Position numbers and translations under genes: made by a program
NCBI GenBank assembly: GCA_036274075.1
Contig: DASUGK010000016.1
Span: forward strand, 1-28,607
Length of the DNA stretch: 28,607 nucleotides
Direction: 5' to 3'
Source of the DNA: CADEED01 sp036274075
GTDB taxonomy: Bacteria; Pseudomonadota; Gammaproteobacteria; Steroidobacterales; Steroidobacteraceae
Part shown: positions 17,749-25,097 of the stretch, one piece after another
Layout: each line of letters begins with the position of its first letter
How positions within the stretch are numbered: position 1 is the stretch's first letter
The notes under the pieces: generated by a model
What the model saw: the letters and a program-made list of their open reading frames with translations, nothing else
The model's database searches: none
Told to the model about the DNA's origin: nothing

Positions 17749-19047
17749 TCACCACCGTCGTTCGAATCGTTTGCGAAGGATGACCGCCGTCGTGTTCATG
17801 ACCACCAGGAAGGCGAGCAGCACGATGATGGCGCCCGAAGTCTTCTCAACGAAGCCGCGCTCGGGACTGTCGGACCAGAGATAGACCTGCACCGGCAGCA
17901 CCGTGGACGGATCGGTGACGCCCTTCGGCACATCCACGATGAAGGCCACCATGCCGATCATGAGCAGCGGCGCGGATTCACCCAGCGCACGCGCCATGCC
18001 GATGATGGTGCCGGTCAGCACGCCCGGCATGGCCAGCGGCAACACATGGTGCAGTACCATCTGGATCTTCGAAGCGCCCATGCCCAGCGCCGCTTCGCGG
18101 ATCGACGGCGGCACGGCCTTCAGTGCCGCGCGCGAGGCGATGATGATGGTCGGCAATGTCAGCAGCGTGAGCACCATCGCGCCCACCAGCGGCGCCGAGC
18201 GCGGCAGGCCGAAGAAACCGATGAACACCGCCAGGCCCAGCAGGCCGAACACGATCGACGGCACCGCGGCGAGGTTGTTGATGTTGACCTCGATCAGATC
18301 GGTCCAGCGGCTGCGGCGCGCGAACTCCTCGAGGTAGATGGCCGCCGCGACGCCGATGGGGAACGACAGCAGCAACGTCAACAACAGAGTGAAGAACGAC
18401 CCGGCCACCGCGCCCCGGATGCCGGCGCGTTCCGGCTCGCGCGAATCGCCGCCGGTCAGGAAGGTCTTGTTGAACTTCAGTGCCAGCGCGCCCTCGGCAC
18501 TCAGTTTGCCGACCCAGTCCATTTGCCGATCGTTGAGCGGCCGATGCTCCTCGGGCAGCGCGGCATCCACGTGCCCCTTCTGCAGCAGGTCGACGGCGTC
18601 GCTGGCCAGCAGCCACTGCGTCTCCGTGGTGCCGATGAGCGCGGGATCCTGGATGACCCGGCGCTGCAGGTCGAAGGCAGCGCTGCTGCTGACCAGGCGC
18701 GTGAGCTCGCGCGTGGCGGTGCGGCCTTGCACGTCCGGGAATCGCCGCTTGAGCGCCGCGCGAACCAGGGCCTGGTAGTCGGCGGCGTGCAGGTCGTCGA
18801 GCTGGCGCGTGCCGTGGGGATCGATGACGGCCGGATCGTAGAAGATGTCGAGGCGGACCTGGGCCTGGCGGAATGCGCCCAGGCCATTCGAGAAGATCAC
18901 GGCGAATAGATAGACCAGGAAGGCCATGCCGGCCAGGACTGCCGCGAGTCCATAGAACCGGAAGCGCCGCTCCGCCCAGTAACGGCGCCTCAGGCTCCTG
19001 GCAACGATTGCCTGCGTCTCCTGCGCGGTGCGCGCCGGCCTATTCAT
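17749..19047 (-). CDS. pstA: Phosphate ABC transporter permease PstA, extended form
   Basis: PstA is one of the two membrane subunits of the phosphate importer. The C-terminal half is a normal ABC permease with five or so membrane segments from about residue 215 and an EAA loop, IREAALGMGASKIQMVLHHV, that contacts PstB. E. coli PstA has 296 residues while this one has 432. The extra length is a hydrophilic region at about 55-200 between the first membrane segment and the permease core, which should lie in the periplasm. It resembles the N-terminal DUF3333 domain known in some PstA proteins. The start overlaps the pstC stop by eight bases. Confidence 0.93.
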   Translation of the reverse strand: MNRPARTAQETQAIVARSLRRRYWAERRFRFYGLAAVLAGMAFLVYLFAVIFSNGLGAFRQAQVRLDIFYDPAVIDPHGTRQLDDLHAADYQALVRAALKRRFPDVQGRTATRELTRLVSSSAAFDLQRRVIQDPALIGTTETQWLLASDAVDLLQKGHVDAALPEEHRPLNDRQMDWVGKLSAEGALALKFNKTFLTGGDSREPERAGIRGAVAGSFFTLLLTLLLSFPIGVAAAIYLEEFARRSRWTDLIEVNINNLAAVPSIVFGLLGLAVFIGFFGLPRSAPLVGAMVLTLLTLPTIIIASRAALKAVPPSIREAALGMGASKIQMVLHHVLPLAMPGVLTGTIIGMARALGESAPLLMIGMVAFIVDVPKGVTDPSTVLPVQVYLWSDSPERGFVEKTSGAIIVLLAFLVVMNTTAVILRKRFERRW

Positions 19048-20428
19048 ACCGCTCCCGGTATTTGCGGACGACGTGCAACGCGAGCACGTTGAGCGCCAGC
19101 GTCACGAGGAACAGCACCAGCCCGAGCGCGAAGGCCGCGAGGGTCTTCGGGCTGTCGAACTCCTGGTCCCCGACCAGCAGCGTCACGATCTGCACCGTCA
19201 CGGTGGTGACGGCCTCGAGCGGGTTGGCGGTGAGATTCGCGGCGAGGCCCGCCGCCATCACCACGATCATGGTCTCGCCGATGGCACGCGACACGGCCAG
19301 TAACACGCCGCCGACGATCCCGGGCAACGCAGCACGCAACACCACTTGCTTGACGGTCTCCGAACGCGTCGCGCCGAGGGCGTACGCGCCGTCACGCAGC
19401 GACTGCGGCACGGCGCTGATCATGTCATCGGCCAGTGAGGACACGAAAGGAATGATCATGATGCCCATGACGAGGCCTGCGGCAAGCGCGCTCTCGGACG
19501 CGACGTCGAGCCCCAGCCCCGCGCCCCAGCCGCGCAGCGCCGGTCCGATGGTGAGCGCCGCGAAGAATCCGTAGACCACGGTGGGTACGCCGGCCAGCAC
19601 CTCGAGCAGCGGCTTGGCCCAGGTGCGGAACCGCGGGTGCGCATACTCCGCGAGGTAGATAGCCGAGTACAGGCCGATGGGCACCGCGATCAGCATGGCG
19701 ACCAGCGAGATGAGCGCGGTGCCGGCGAACAGCGGCACGGCGCCGAAGGCACCCGATGATCCGACCTGGTCGGCGCGGATGGCCATCTGCGGACTCCAGC
19801 TCGTGCCGAACAGGAAATCGAACGGGTTGACGTGCTGGAAGAAGCGCAGGGCCTCGAAGGCCACAGAGCCGACGATGCCGACGGTGGTGAACACGGCGAT
19901 GGTCGAGCAACCGATCAGCAGACACTCGATGACCCGCTCGACGCCGTTACGCGCCCGCAACCCGGGAGTGATGCGGCCGCGCACCAGGATCACGGCGCAC
20001 ACCGCCATGACCATGACCAGCACCGTCAGCGCCATGCGGCTGATGCCGCGGAGCCGGAGGTATTCCGCCGCGGCCGCCTGCACGGGCGCGCTCGCTGCAT
20101 TCGCCGCCACGTTGCCGGCCACGAGATTGCGCACGTCGTTGAGGACCAGCGAGAGCTCATTGGCCGGCAACTCGCCAGCCCCATCAGCCAGCTGCCCGGT
20201 GACGAGCCGCAGGATGATGGCGTCCTGGAAGGCCAGCCACAGTCCGATGACGGCCAGCGCCGGCAGCGCGCACCACATGGCTGTCATCACACCGTAATGG
20301 CTGGGCAGCGAATGCAGATGGCGCACGCCGCGAGGGCCGCCGACCAGCGCCAGGGAGCGCGACTTGCCGATCCAGAAGGCGCCCACCGAAAGAATGGCGA
20401 GCGCGAGGAGCAAGGCAGCCGGTGTCAT
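19040..20428 (-). CDS. pstC: Phosphate ABC transporter permease PstC, extended form
   Basis: PstC pairs with PstA to form the phosphate channel. The permease core begins near residue 185 and includes PIGLYSAIYLAEYAHPRFRTWAKPLLEVLAGVPTVVYGFFA split over the second and third core helices, the usual PstC sequence. The EAA loop is LRDGAYALGATRSETVKQVV. The N-terminal 180 residues are extra relative to E. coli PstC (319): two membrane segments flank a soluble stretch of roughly 60 residues (about 80-135), followed by another membrane helix. A Pho box lies 55-75 bases upstream of the ATG, so pstCAB probably has its own PhoB-controlled promoter in addition to any read-through from pstS-porin. Confidence 0.93.
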   Translation of the reverse strand: MTPAALLLALAILSVGAFWIGKSRSLALVGGPRGVRHLHSLPSHYGVMTAMWCALPALAVIGLWLAFQDAIILRLVTGQLADGAGELPANELSLVLNDVRNLVAGNVAANAASAPVQAAAAEYLRLRGISRMALTVLVMVMAVCAVILVRGRITPGLRARNGVERVIECLLIGCSTIAVFTTVGIVGSVAFEALRFFQHVNPFDFLFGTSWSPQMAIRADQVGSSGAFGAVPLFAGTALISLVAMLIAVPIGLYSAIYLAEYAHPRFRTWAKPLLEVLAGVPTVVYGFFAALTIGPALRGWGAGLGLDVASESALAAGLVMGIMIIPFVSSLADDMISAVPQSLRDGAYALGATRSETVKQVVLRAALPGIVGGVLLAVSRAIGETMIVVMAAGLAANLTANPLEAVTTVTVQIVTLLVGDQEFDSPKTLAAFALGLVLFLVTLALNVLALHVVRKYRERYE

Positions 20429-20483
20429 GAAATCTCGAGTCCTGGGTCGGGGGCCGTCTGGCCCGCCACTCTGCGCAAGCTTT

Positions 20484-20501
20484 GTGACAGCTTCGTGAAA
20501 G
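20484..20501 (-). promoter_or_regulatory. Pho box upstream of pstCAB
   Basis: On the minus strand the sequence reads CTTTCAC-GAAG-CTGTCAC, two seven-base half-sites 11 bases apart, as in the PhoB consensus (CTGTCAT, four-base spacer, CTGTCAT). The next unit, AAAG-CTTGCGC, keeps the 11-base phase and may be a weak third half-site. The box is oriented toward pstC and ends 55 bases before its start codon, so it can take the place of a -35. I found no convincing -10. Confidence 0.75.
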
Positions 20502-20536
20502 GACCGGGCGGCCTCCCTGCCACCCGATTTCCGGAC

Positions 20537-21931
20537 TTAGAACCGAAAGTTCAAATCCAGCTGTAAGCGCTTGTAATCCCGATCAAAAACTGCCCGGATC
20601 GTGGTCGTGTCCAGGGGATCATCGGTGGCGTCGTTGAAGACCACCACGTTGGTCTGCGGAACGTCGTTGGCCAGCTGGTTCAGGAACAACGTGGCGTTGA
20701 GCGTCCAGTTGCGCGCCACCGTGTAGCCCCCCTTGATCACGAAACCCTTGCTGTCGGTATTGCCATCACCGAAGTCCGAGTCGAGCAACTGGCCGAACAG
20801 CGCGTCCTTCTCGATCTCTTGGTAGAGAACGCCGAACTCCCAACTACCGCGCGTGGACGAGGCCGCACCGTATTGCATGCCCACCGCATAGGCCGTGTCG
20901 AGCTTGTCCTGCGCGACGGCGTTGACCTCGGCTTCCATGTTCTGCGCGTAATCGACGAAGAAGCGCAGCGGCCTGCCGCCCACCGAGGCGGTGAGATCGG
21001 CCGAACCTTCGATGACGTTGAAGTCGGAAGCCAGGCAGGGAGTGTTGGTCGTGCCGCTGGTCAGCGTGCGGCTGCAGCCATTGGCCACGCCGGTCGTCGT
21101 CGTGTTGCCGAACGAGCTGCCACCGAAGAACGGGTTGTAGCCCTCGACGCCGTCGAAATCCATGTACGTGCCGGCCAGCGTGAGGCGCATCGAATCCGAC
21201 AAATTGACGCGATAGCCGAGCTGCGCCCCGAACAGGATGGAGTCGGTGTTGGTGCCCGTGGTCACGTTGCTGAACGACAGCGCACGTTCGCCCAGCCAGT
21301 CGTAGAACGCGCCGGCGAAAAAACTTCCGGCGCTGAAGTTGGCCGACAGGCCTTCCAGGTTCACGTCGTTGTCGTAGAACAGGCTGCCCGTGCGCGTGTA
21401 CGAATAGGGCTGCTTGCCCGCGGTGAGCTTCCAGTTCGCGTTCGGCGCCCAGGTGACATAGGCGCGGTCGAGATCGAAGTCCTTGCGGGAATTCTGGTCG
21501 GTGAGCGACTGGTTGCCCGAACGCGGGTCCGCGCTGCCCGTGGAGATGCCGACCTGGCCGGTGATGGTGTCGTTGACGCGGAAGCTGGCGTTGAATCGCG
21601 CGCGGATGCGGTCGCGATTGCGGTTGCGGTCCACGTGCTCCACCTCGAAGGACTCGTTGCGGTAGCGCAGGTCACCGCCGAACGACAGGGCCGCCTTGTT
21701 CTGCGCCACGGTGTCCGCGGTCTTGTCGGCGGTGGCCTGGGTCTCGGAGACCGTCTGCTTCGTCTCGGCCTGCGCCTTTTCCAGGGCCTCGATCTTGGTC
21801 TGCAATGCCGCGAGCTGCACCTTGAGTGCTTCGACTTCCGCGGAGCCTTGTGCGAGGGCCGGCGCCGGCGCGAATCCGGCGGCCGCGGCGAGTACGCCGG
21901 CGACAGCCAGGGAAACCAGTTTACTTGTCAT
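20537..21931 (-). CDS. Putative outer-membrane porin within the pst cluster
   Basis: The 464-residue protein has a signal peptide (cleavage near residue 27, PALA|QG). A coiled coil follows at about 31-79 (VEALKVQLAALQTKIEALEK and the Thr/Gln-rich part after it), which in such porins likely sets the trimer or contacts peptidoglycan. The rest is a beta-barrel of alternating aromatic/polar strands beginning FGGDLRYRNESF and ending in LDLNFRF; a C-terminal Phe is the BAM recognition signal. The style fits the putative-porin family (Porin_5 or an OprO/OprP relative). It lies between pstS and pstC, 33 bases after pstS, so phosphate passage across the outer membrane is a reasonable inference, but selectivity cannot be read from the sequence. 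Confidence 0.8.
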   Translation of the reverse strand: MTSKLVSLAVAGVLAAAAGFAPAPALAQGSAEVEALKVQLAALQTKIEALEKAQAETKQTVSETQATADKTADTVAQNKAALSFGGDLRYRNESFEVEHVDRNRNRDRIRARFNASFRVNDTITGQVGISTGSADPRSGNQSLTDQNSRKDFDLDRAYVTWAPNANWKLTAGKQPYSYTRTGSLFYDNDVNLEGLSANFSAGSFFAGAFYDWLGERALSFSNVTTGTNTDSILFGAQLGYRVNLSDSMRLTLAGTYMDFDGVEGYNPFFGGSSFGNTTTTGVANGCSRTLTSGTTNTPCLASDFNVIEGSADLTASVGGRPLRFFVDYAQNMEAEVNAVAQDKLDTAYAVGMQYGAASSTRGSWEFGVLYQEIEKDALFGQLLDSDFGDGNTDSKGFVIKGGYTVARNWTLNATLFLNQLANDVPQTNVVVFNDATDDPLDTTTIRAVFDRDYKRLQLDLNFRF

Positions 21932-21964
21932 GTGTGTTCTCAGGGTTCGGGAATGACGTCTGCT

Positions 21965-23017
21965 TCAGAGCTTCAGGGGCTTCAACGCCTTCGCGTCGGC
22001 GCGGATCCTGGCGATCTCGTCCTCGGCAGGCGGGATCAGGCCCTTGTCCGTGAGGTAGCCCTCTTCGCCCAGCGCCTTGCCGCTGGTGTATTCGGCGATG
22101 AATTCCTCGATGCCGGGGATGACCTTCACGTGCTGCTTCTTCACGTAGATGAAGAGCGGGCGCGAGGCGAGATACTTGCCCGAGGCCACCGTTTCGAAGC
22201 TCGGTGACACGCCGTCGACGATGGCGCCCTTGAGCTTGTCGAGATTCTCCTCGAGGAAGCTGTAGCCGAAGATGCCGACGGCGGCCGGGTTGGCGTTGAG
22301 CTTCTGCACGATGAGGTTGTCGTTCTCGCCCGCCTCGATGTACGCGCCGTCTTCACGCAGGGTGTCGCAGGCGCGCTTGAAGCGCGGCTCGTCCTGGGTG
22401 CGCAGCGCGTCCAGCCAGGCGAAGCTGCGGCAGCCCGCTTCCATGTAGAGCTCGGCGAAGGAATCGCGCGTGCCCGAGGTCGGCGGCGGACCCAGCACTT
22501 CGATGCGGGTGGCCGGCAGCTTCGGGTTCACGTCCTTCCAGGTCGTGTACGGGTTGGCGATCAGCGAGGACGGGTTGGCCGGATCCGGCACGTTCCTGGC
22601 CAGCGCCAGGTACACGTCCTTGCGCGTCAGGGCCAGCGACTGGCCGCTCTTGTTCCCGGCGATGACGATGCCGTCGTAGCCGACCTTGATCTCGACCACG
22701 TCCCTGACGCCATTCGCCGCACAGGCCTGCAACTCGGCCGGGCGGATACGCCGCGACGCGTTGGCGATGTCGGGGAACTGCGGACCGACGCCATTGCAGA
22801 AGAGCTTGATGCCGCCACCCGTGCCGGTGCTCTCGACCTTGGGGGTCTTGAACCTGCCCTGCCGGCCGAACTGCTCGGCGACGGTGGTGGTGAACGGGTA
22901 GACGGTCGATGAACCGACAATGGTGATGGAGTCGCGCGCCGACTGTGCCAGCGATGCGGTGCTCACGGCGCCGATGACGCCTGCCAGGAGCGAAAAAACC
23001 AGGTTCTTGCGGGTCAC
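21965..23017 (-). CDS. pstS: Periplasmic phosphate-binding protein PstS
   Basis: PstS captures phosphate in the periplasm and delivers it to PstCA. The GTG start at 23017 follows a GGAGG site and gives 350 residues with a signal peptide cleaved near ASLA|QS (residue 24). Phosphate-contacting motifs are visible: IVGSSTVYPFT at about 33-43, ESTGTGGGIKLFC further on, DIANASRRI, and TSGTRDSF near 175-182, equivalent to the SGTR loop of E. coli PstS. The sequence is of the broad PBP-like_2 type found with extended PstC/PstA. It begins the minus-strand pstS-porin unit. Its upstream region carries a REP-like repeat and no convincing Pho box. Confidence 0.93.
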   Translation of the reverse strand: MTRKNLVFSLLAGVIGAVSTASLAQSARDSITIVGSSTVYPFTTTVAEQFGRQGRFKTPKVESTGTGGGIKLFCNGVGPQFPDIANASRRIRPAELQACAANGVRDVVEIKVGYDGIVIAGNKSGQSLALTRKDVYLALARNVPDPANPSSLIANPYTTWKDVNPKLPATRIEVLGPPPTSGTRDSFAELYMEAGCRSFAWLDALRTQDEPRFKRACDTLREDGAYIEAGENDNLIVQKLNANPAAVGIFGYSFLEENLDKLKGAIVDGVSPSFETVASGKYLASRPLFIYVKKQHVKVIPGIEEFIAEYTSGKALGEEGYLTDKGLIPPAEDEIARIRADAKALKPLKL

Positions 23018-23091
23018 TGTGATTGGCCTCCGGTTGTGACGCGCGGCAATCTATGACTGCAAGGTTGCGGGAATATTTCAGCGATAAATGC

Positions 23092-23154
23092 AATGGGGAC
23101 GAACCTGTTGCAGGTGCGTCCCCGTTTGCTTGGAAATGAGGAATGTCCCCATTT
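23092..23154. repeat. REP-like nested inverted repeat
   Basis: GGGGACGAACCT (23095-23106) and AGGTGCGTCCCC (23112-23123) form an 11-of-12 hairpin around a five-base loop. A further GTCCCCATT (23145-23153) is the exact complement of AATGGGGAC (23092-23100), and AAATGA/TCATTT arms flank that second copy. Nested GGGGAC-headed palindromes of this kind are typical of intergenic REP/BIME elements mobilised by RAYT transposases. It lies between pstS and dapE, in the leader or promoter region of pstS. Confidence 0.6.
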
Positions 23155-23176
23155 CATTTGCCTGTCACAAAACTCC

Positions 23177-23205
23177 TTGCTGGGTTGGGCCGGGTTCCGT
23201 ATAAC
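23177..23205 (+). promoter_or_regulatory. Predicted dapE promoter
   Basis: TTGCTG (23177-23182) is followed after exactly 17 bases by TATAAC (23200-23205), a good sigma-70 pair. The expected start point, six to eight bases after the -10, falls at 23211-23214, which is at or next to the dapE ATG (23214). No ribosome-binding site precedes that ATG, so the mRNA could be leaderless. Confidence 0.6.
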
Positions 23206-23213
23206 GCGCACCG

Positions 23214-24341
23214 ATGTCAGCCACCGTCGACCTCACGCTCGATCTCATCTCCCGCAATTCCGTGACCCCAGCCGACCAGGGCTGCCAGGAAGTCATGACC
23301 CGACGGCTAGCGAGCCTCGGTTTCCAGGTCGAGAACCTGCGTTACGGCAACGTCGACAATTTCTGGGCCACGCGCGGCAAGGGCGGACCGGTACTGTGTT
23401 TCGCGGGGCACACCGACGTGGTGCCCACCGGCCCTCTCGAGGAATGGCAGAGCGATCCCTTCAAGCCCACGGTGCGCGACGGCCAGCTCTACGGCCGCGG
23501 CGCGGCCGACATGAAAAGTGCACTGGCCGCCATGGTCACCGCCACCGAGGACTTCGTGCGCGAGCGTCCGGCGCACCAGGGCACCATCGCCTACCTCATC
23601 ACCAGCGACGAAGAAGGCCCGTCGGTCGACGGCACCAAGAAGGTGGTGGAAACGCTGCGTGATCGCGGCCAGAAAATCGACTGGTGCATCGTGGGCGAGC
23701 CGTCGAGCGAGAAGGAGCTCGGCGACACCATAAAGATCGGCCGCCGCGGATCACTGTCCGGACGGCTCACGGTGCACGGCGTGCAAGGGCACATCGCCTA
23801 TCCGCAGCTGGCCGAGAACCCGGTGCACACCTTCGCGCCGGCCCTGGCCGAGCTCACCTCGCGTGTCTGGGACAAGGGCAACGAACACTTCCAGCCCACC
23901 AGTTTCCAGATTTCGAATTTCAACGCCGGCACCGGCGCGCCCAACGTCATTCCCGGCGAGCTCAAGGCCCGCTTCAACCTGCGTTATTCGCCGGTCCAGA
24001 CCATCGACGGCCTCAAGTCCATCGTCGAGGGCATCCTCGAGAAACATGGCGTGCGCTACACGCTGGAATGGTACGTGTCGGGTGAACCCTTCTACACGGC
24101 GCCGGGCGCGCTGTCGGAGGGCGTGACACGCGCCGTGAAGGCCGAAACGGGCCTCACGCCGAAGTACTCGACCGGCGGCGGCACCTCGGACGGACGCTTC
24201 ATCGCGCCGCTGGGCGCACAGGTGGTGGAACTGGGCGTCATCAATTCCACCATCCACAAAGTCAACGAGAGCGTGAGCGTGGCGGACATCGACCGTCTCC
24301 ACCGCATCTACTTGAATGCCCTCAGGGAAATGCTCGCCTGA
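23214..24341 (+). CDS. dapE: Succinyl-diaminopimelate desuccinylase
   Basis: DapE is a di-zinc M20 hydrolase that splits N-succinyl-LL-diaminopimelate into succinate and LL-diaminopimelate, the step after DapC. The 375 residues (E. coli 375) carry His66 in CFAGHTDVVPTGP, Asp99 in GRGAADMKSA, the catalytic Glu pair 133-134 in SDEEGPS, Glu162 in VGEPSS and His348 in TIHKVNE. These match the E. coli zinc and base residues closely. The ATG at 23214 gives the family's normal start, but no Shine-Dalgarno sequence is visible. It is divergent from pstS and lies about 9.8 kb from dapD and dapC, separated from them by the glycosylase, protease, regulator and pst genes. Confidence 0.97.
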   Translation: MSATVDLTLDLISRNSVTPADQGCQEVMTRRLASLGFQVENLRYGNVDNFWATRGKGGPVLCFAGHTDVVPTGPLEEWQSDPFKPTVRDGQLYGRGAADMKSALAAMVTATEDFVRERPAHQGTIAYLITSDEEGPSVDGTKKVVETLRDRGQKIDWCIVGEPSSEKELGDTIKIGRRGSLSGRLTVHGVQGHIAYPQLAENPVHTFAPALAELTSRVWDKGNEHFQPTSFQISNFNAGTGAPNVIPGELKARFNLRYSPVQTIDGLKSIVEGILEKHGVRYTLEWYVSGEPFYTAPGALSEGVTRAVKAETGLTPKYSTGGGTSDGRFIAPLGAQVVELGVINSTIHKVNESVSVADIDRLHRIYLNALREMLA

Positions 24342-24349
24342 GGCGTCCC

Positions 24350-24389
24350 GTGACGTTGCTGTGACAGCGCCCCCGCGCCCCATTACACT
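24350..24389 (+). promoter_or_regulatory. Predicted promoter of DUF47-pit with overlapping inverted Pho-box-like site
   Basis: GTGACA (24361-24366) and TACACT (24384-24389) are spaced 17 bases apart and make a plausible sigma-70 promoter for the downstream genes. The same stretch reads GTGACGT-TGCT-GTGACAG (24350-24367), which on the minus strand is CTGTCAC-AGCA-ACGTCAC: two Pho-box half-sites 11 bases apart, facing away from the genes. A regulator bound here would cover the -35. Confidence 0.5.
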
Positions 24390-24434
24390 CCGCGCGCAGA
24401 AAATAAGAGCAGCACGAAGGGGTCGGTCAGCAAC

Positions 24435-25076
24435 ATGAACTTCATCCAGCGTCTGATGCCTCGCGAGGGGCGTTTCTTCAGTCTGTTCGACGCCCACGCC
24501 AAGCTGGTCGTGGACGGCGCCCTGGCGCTGGCGGACGTGTTGCGGAACTACGAGATCCAGAAGGACCGCGAAGCCGGCATCAAGATCATCGAAGACGCCG
24601 AGCACGCCGCCGACCGCATCACGCACGAGACCGTGCAGCTGCTGCATACCACCTTCATCACCCCTTTCGACCGTGACGACATCCATCGCCTGATCTCGCG
24701 CATGGACGACGTGCTCGACCTCATCCAGGACACCGGCGAGTCGCTGCTGCTGTACGACATCCAGAAAATCACTCCCGACGCCACGCAACTCGCCGAGTTG
24801 CTGCGGCGCTGCGCCGAGCGCGTGCAGTCGGCGGTAGGACTCATGGCGTCCATGGCCGACGCGCCCGCCATCCTCAAGATCTGCCAGGAGATCGACCAGC
24901 TCGAATCCGAGGCCGACCGCGTGATGCGCGCCGCCATCTCGGCGCTGTTCCGCGACGAAACCGACGTGCGGCAGGTCATCAAGCTCAAGGCCGTGTACGA
25001 GGCGCTGGAATCCGCCACGGACAAGTGCCAGGACGTGGCCAACGTCATCGAAAGCGTCGTGCTCGAAAACGCCTGA
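24435..25076 (+). CDS. DUF47 family (PhoU-like) phosphate transport accessory protein
   Basis: The 213-residue protein is all helical and matches the DUF47/PhoU_div family (PF01865): MNFIQRLMPREGRFFSLFDAHAK at the start is characteristic, followed by repeated acidic helices such as EDAEHAADRITHETVQLL, ISRMDDVLDLIQDTGES and QLESEADRVMRAAISALF. These proteins share the PhoU fold and bind metal through the acidic E-x-x-x-D patches. They are usually encoded next to a Pit transporter, as here (21 bases before pit), and are known as Pap or OrfA in some species, where they are needed for Pit function. The ATG follows AAGGGG at a somewhat long spacing. It is not the pst-linked phoU gene itself, although it could partly replace it. 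Confidence 0.9.
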   Translation: MNFIQRLMPREGRFFSLFDAHAKLVVDGALALADVLRNYEIQKDREAGIKIIEDAEHAADRITHETVQLLHTTFITPFDRDDIHRLISRMDDVLDLIQDTGESLLLYDIQKITPDATQLAELLRRCAERVQSAVGLMASMADAPAILKICQEIDQLESEADRVMRAAISALFRDETDVRQVIKLKAVYEALESATDKCQDVANVIESVVLENA

Positions 25077-25097
25077 CCGGCGTTTCGCGCTACCCGC

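Noticed and set aside
23041..23067. Possible Pho box directly upstream of pstS (CAGTCAT-AGAT-TGCCGCG on the minus strand)
   Set aside because: Only the first half-site resembles the consensus; the second does not match, so I did not list it.
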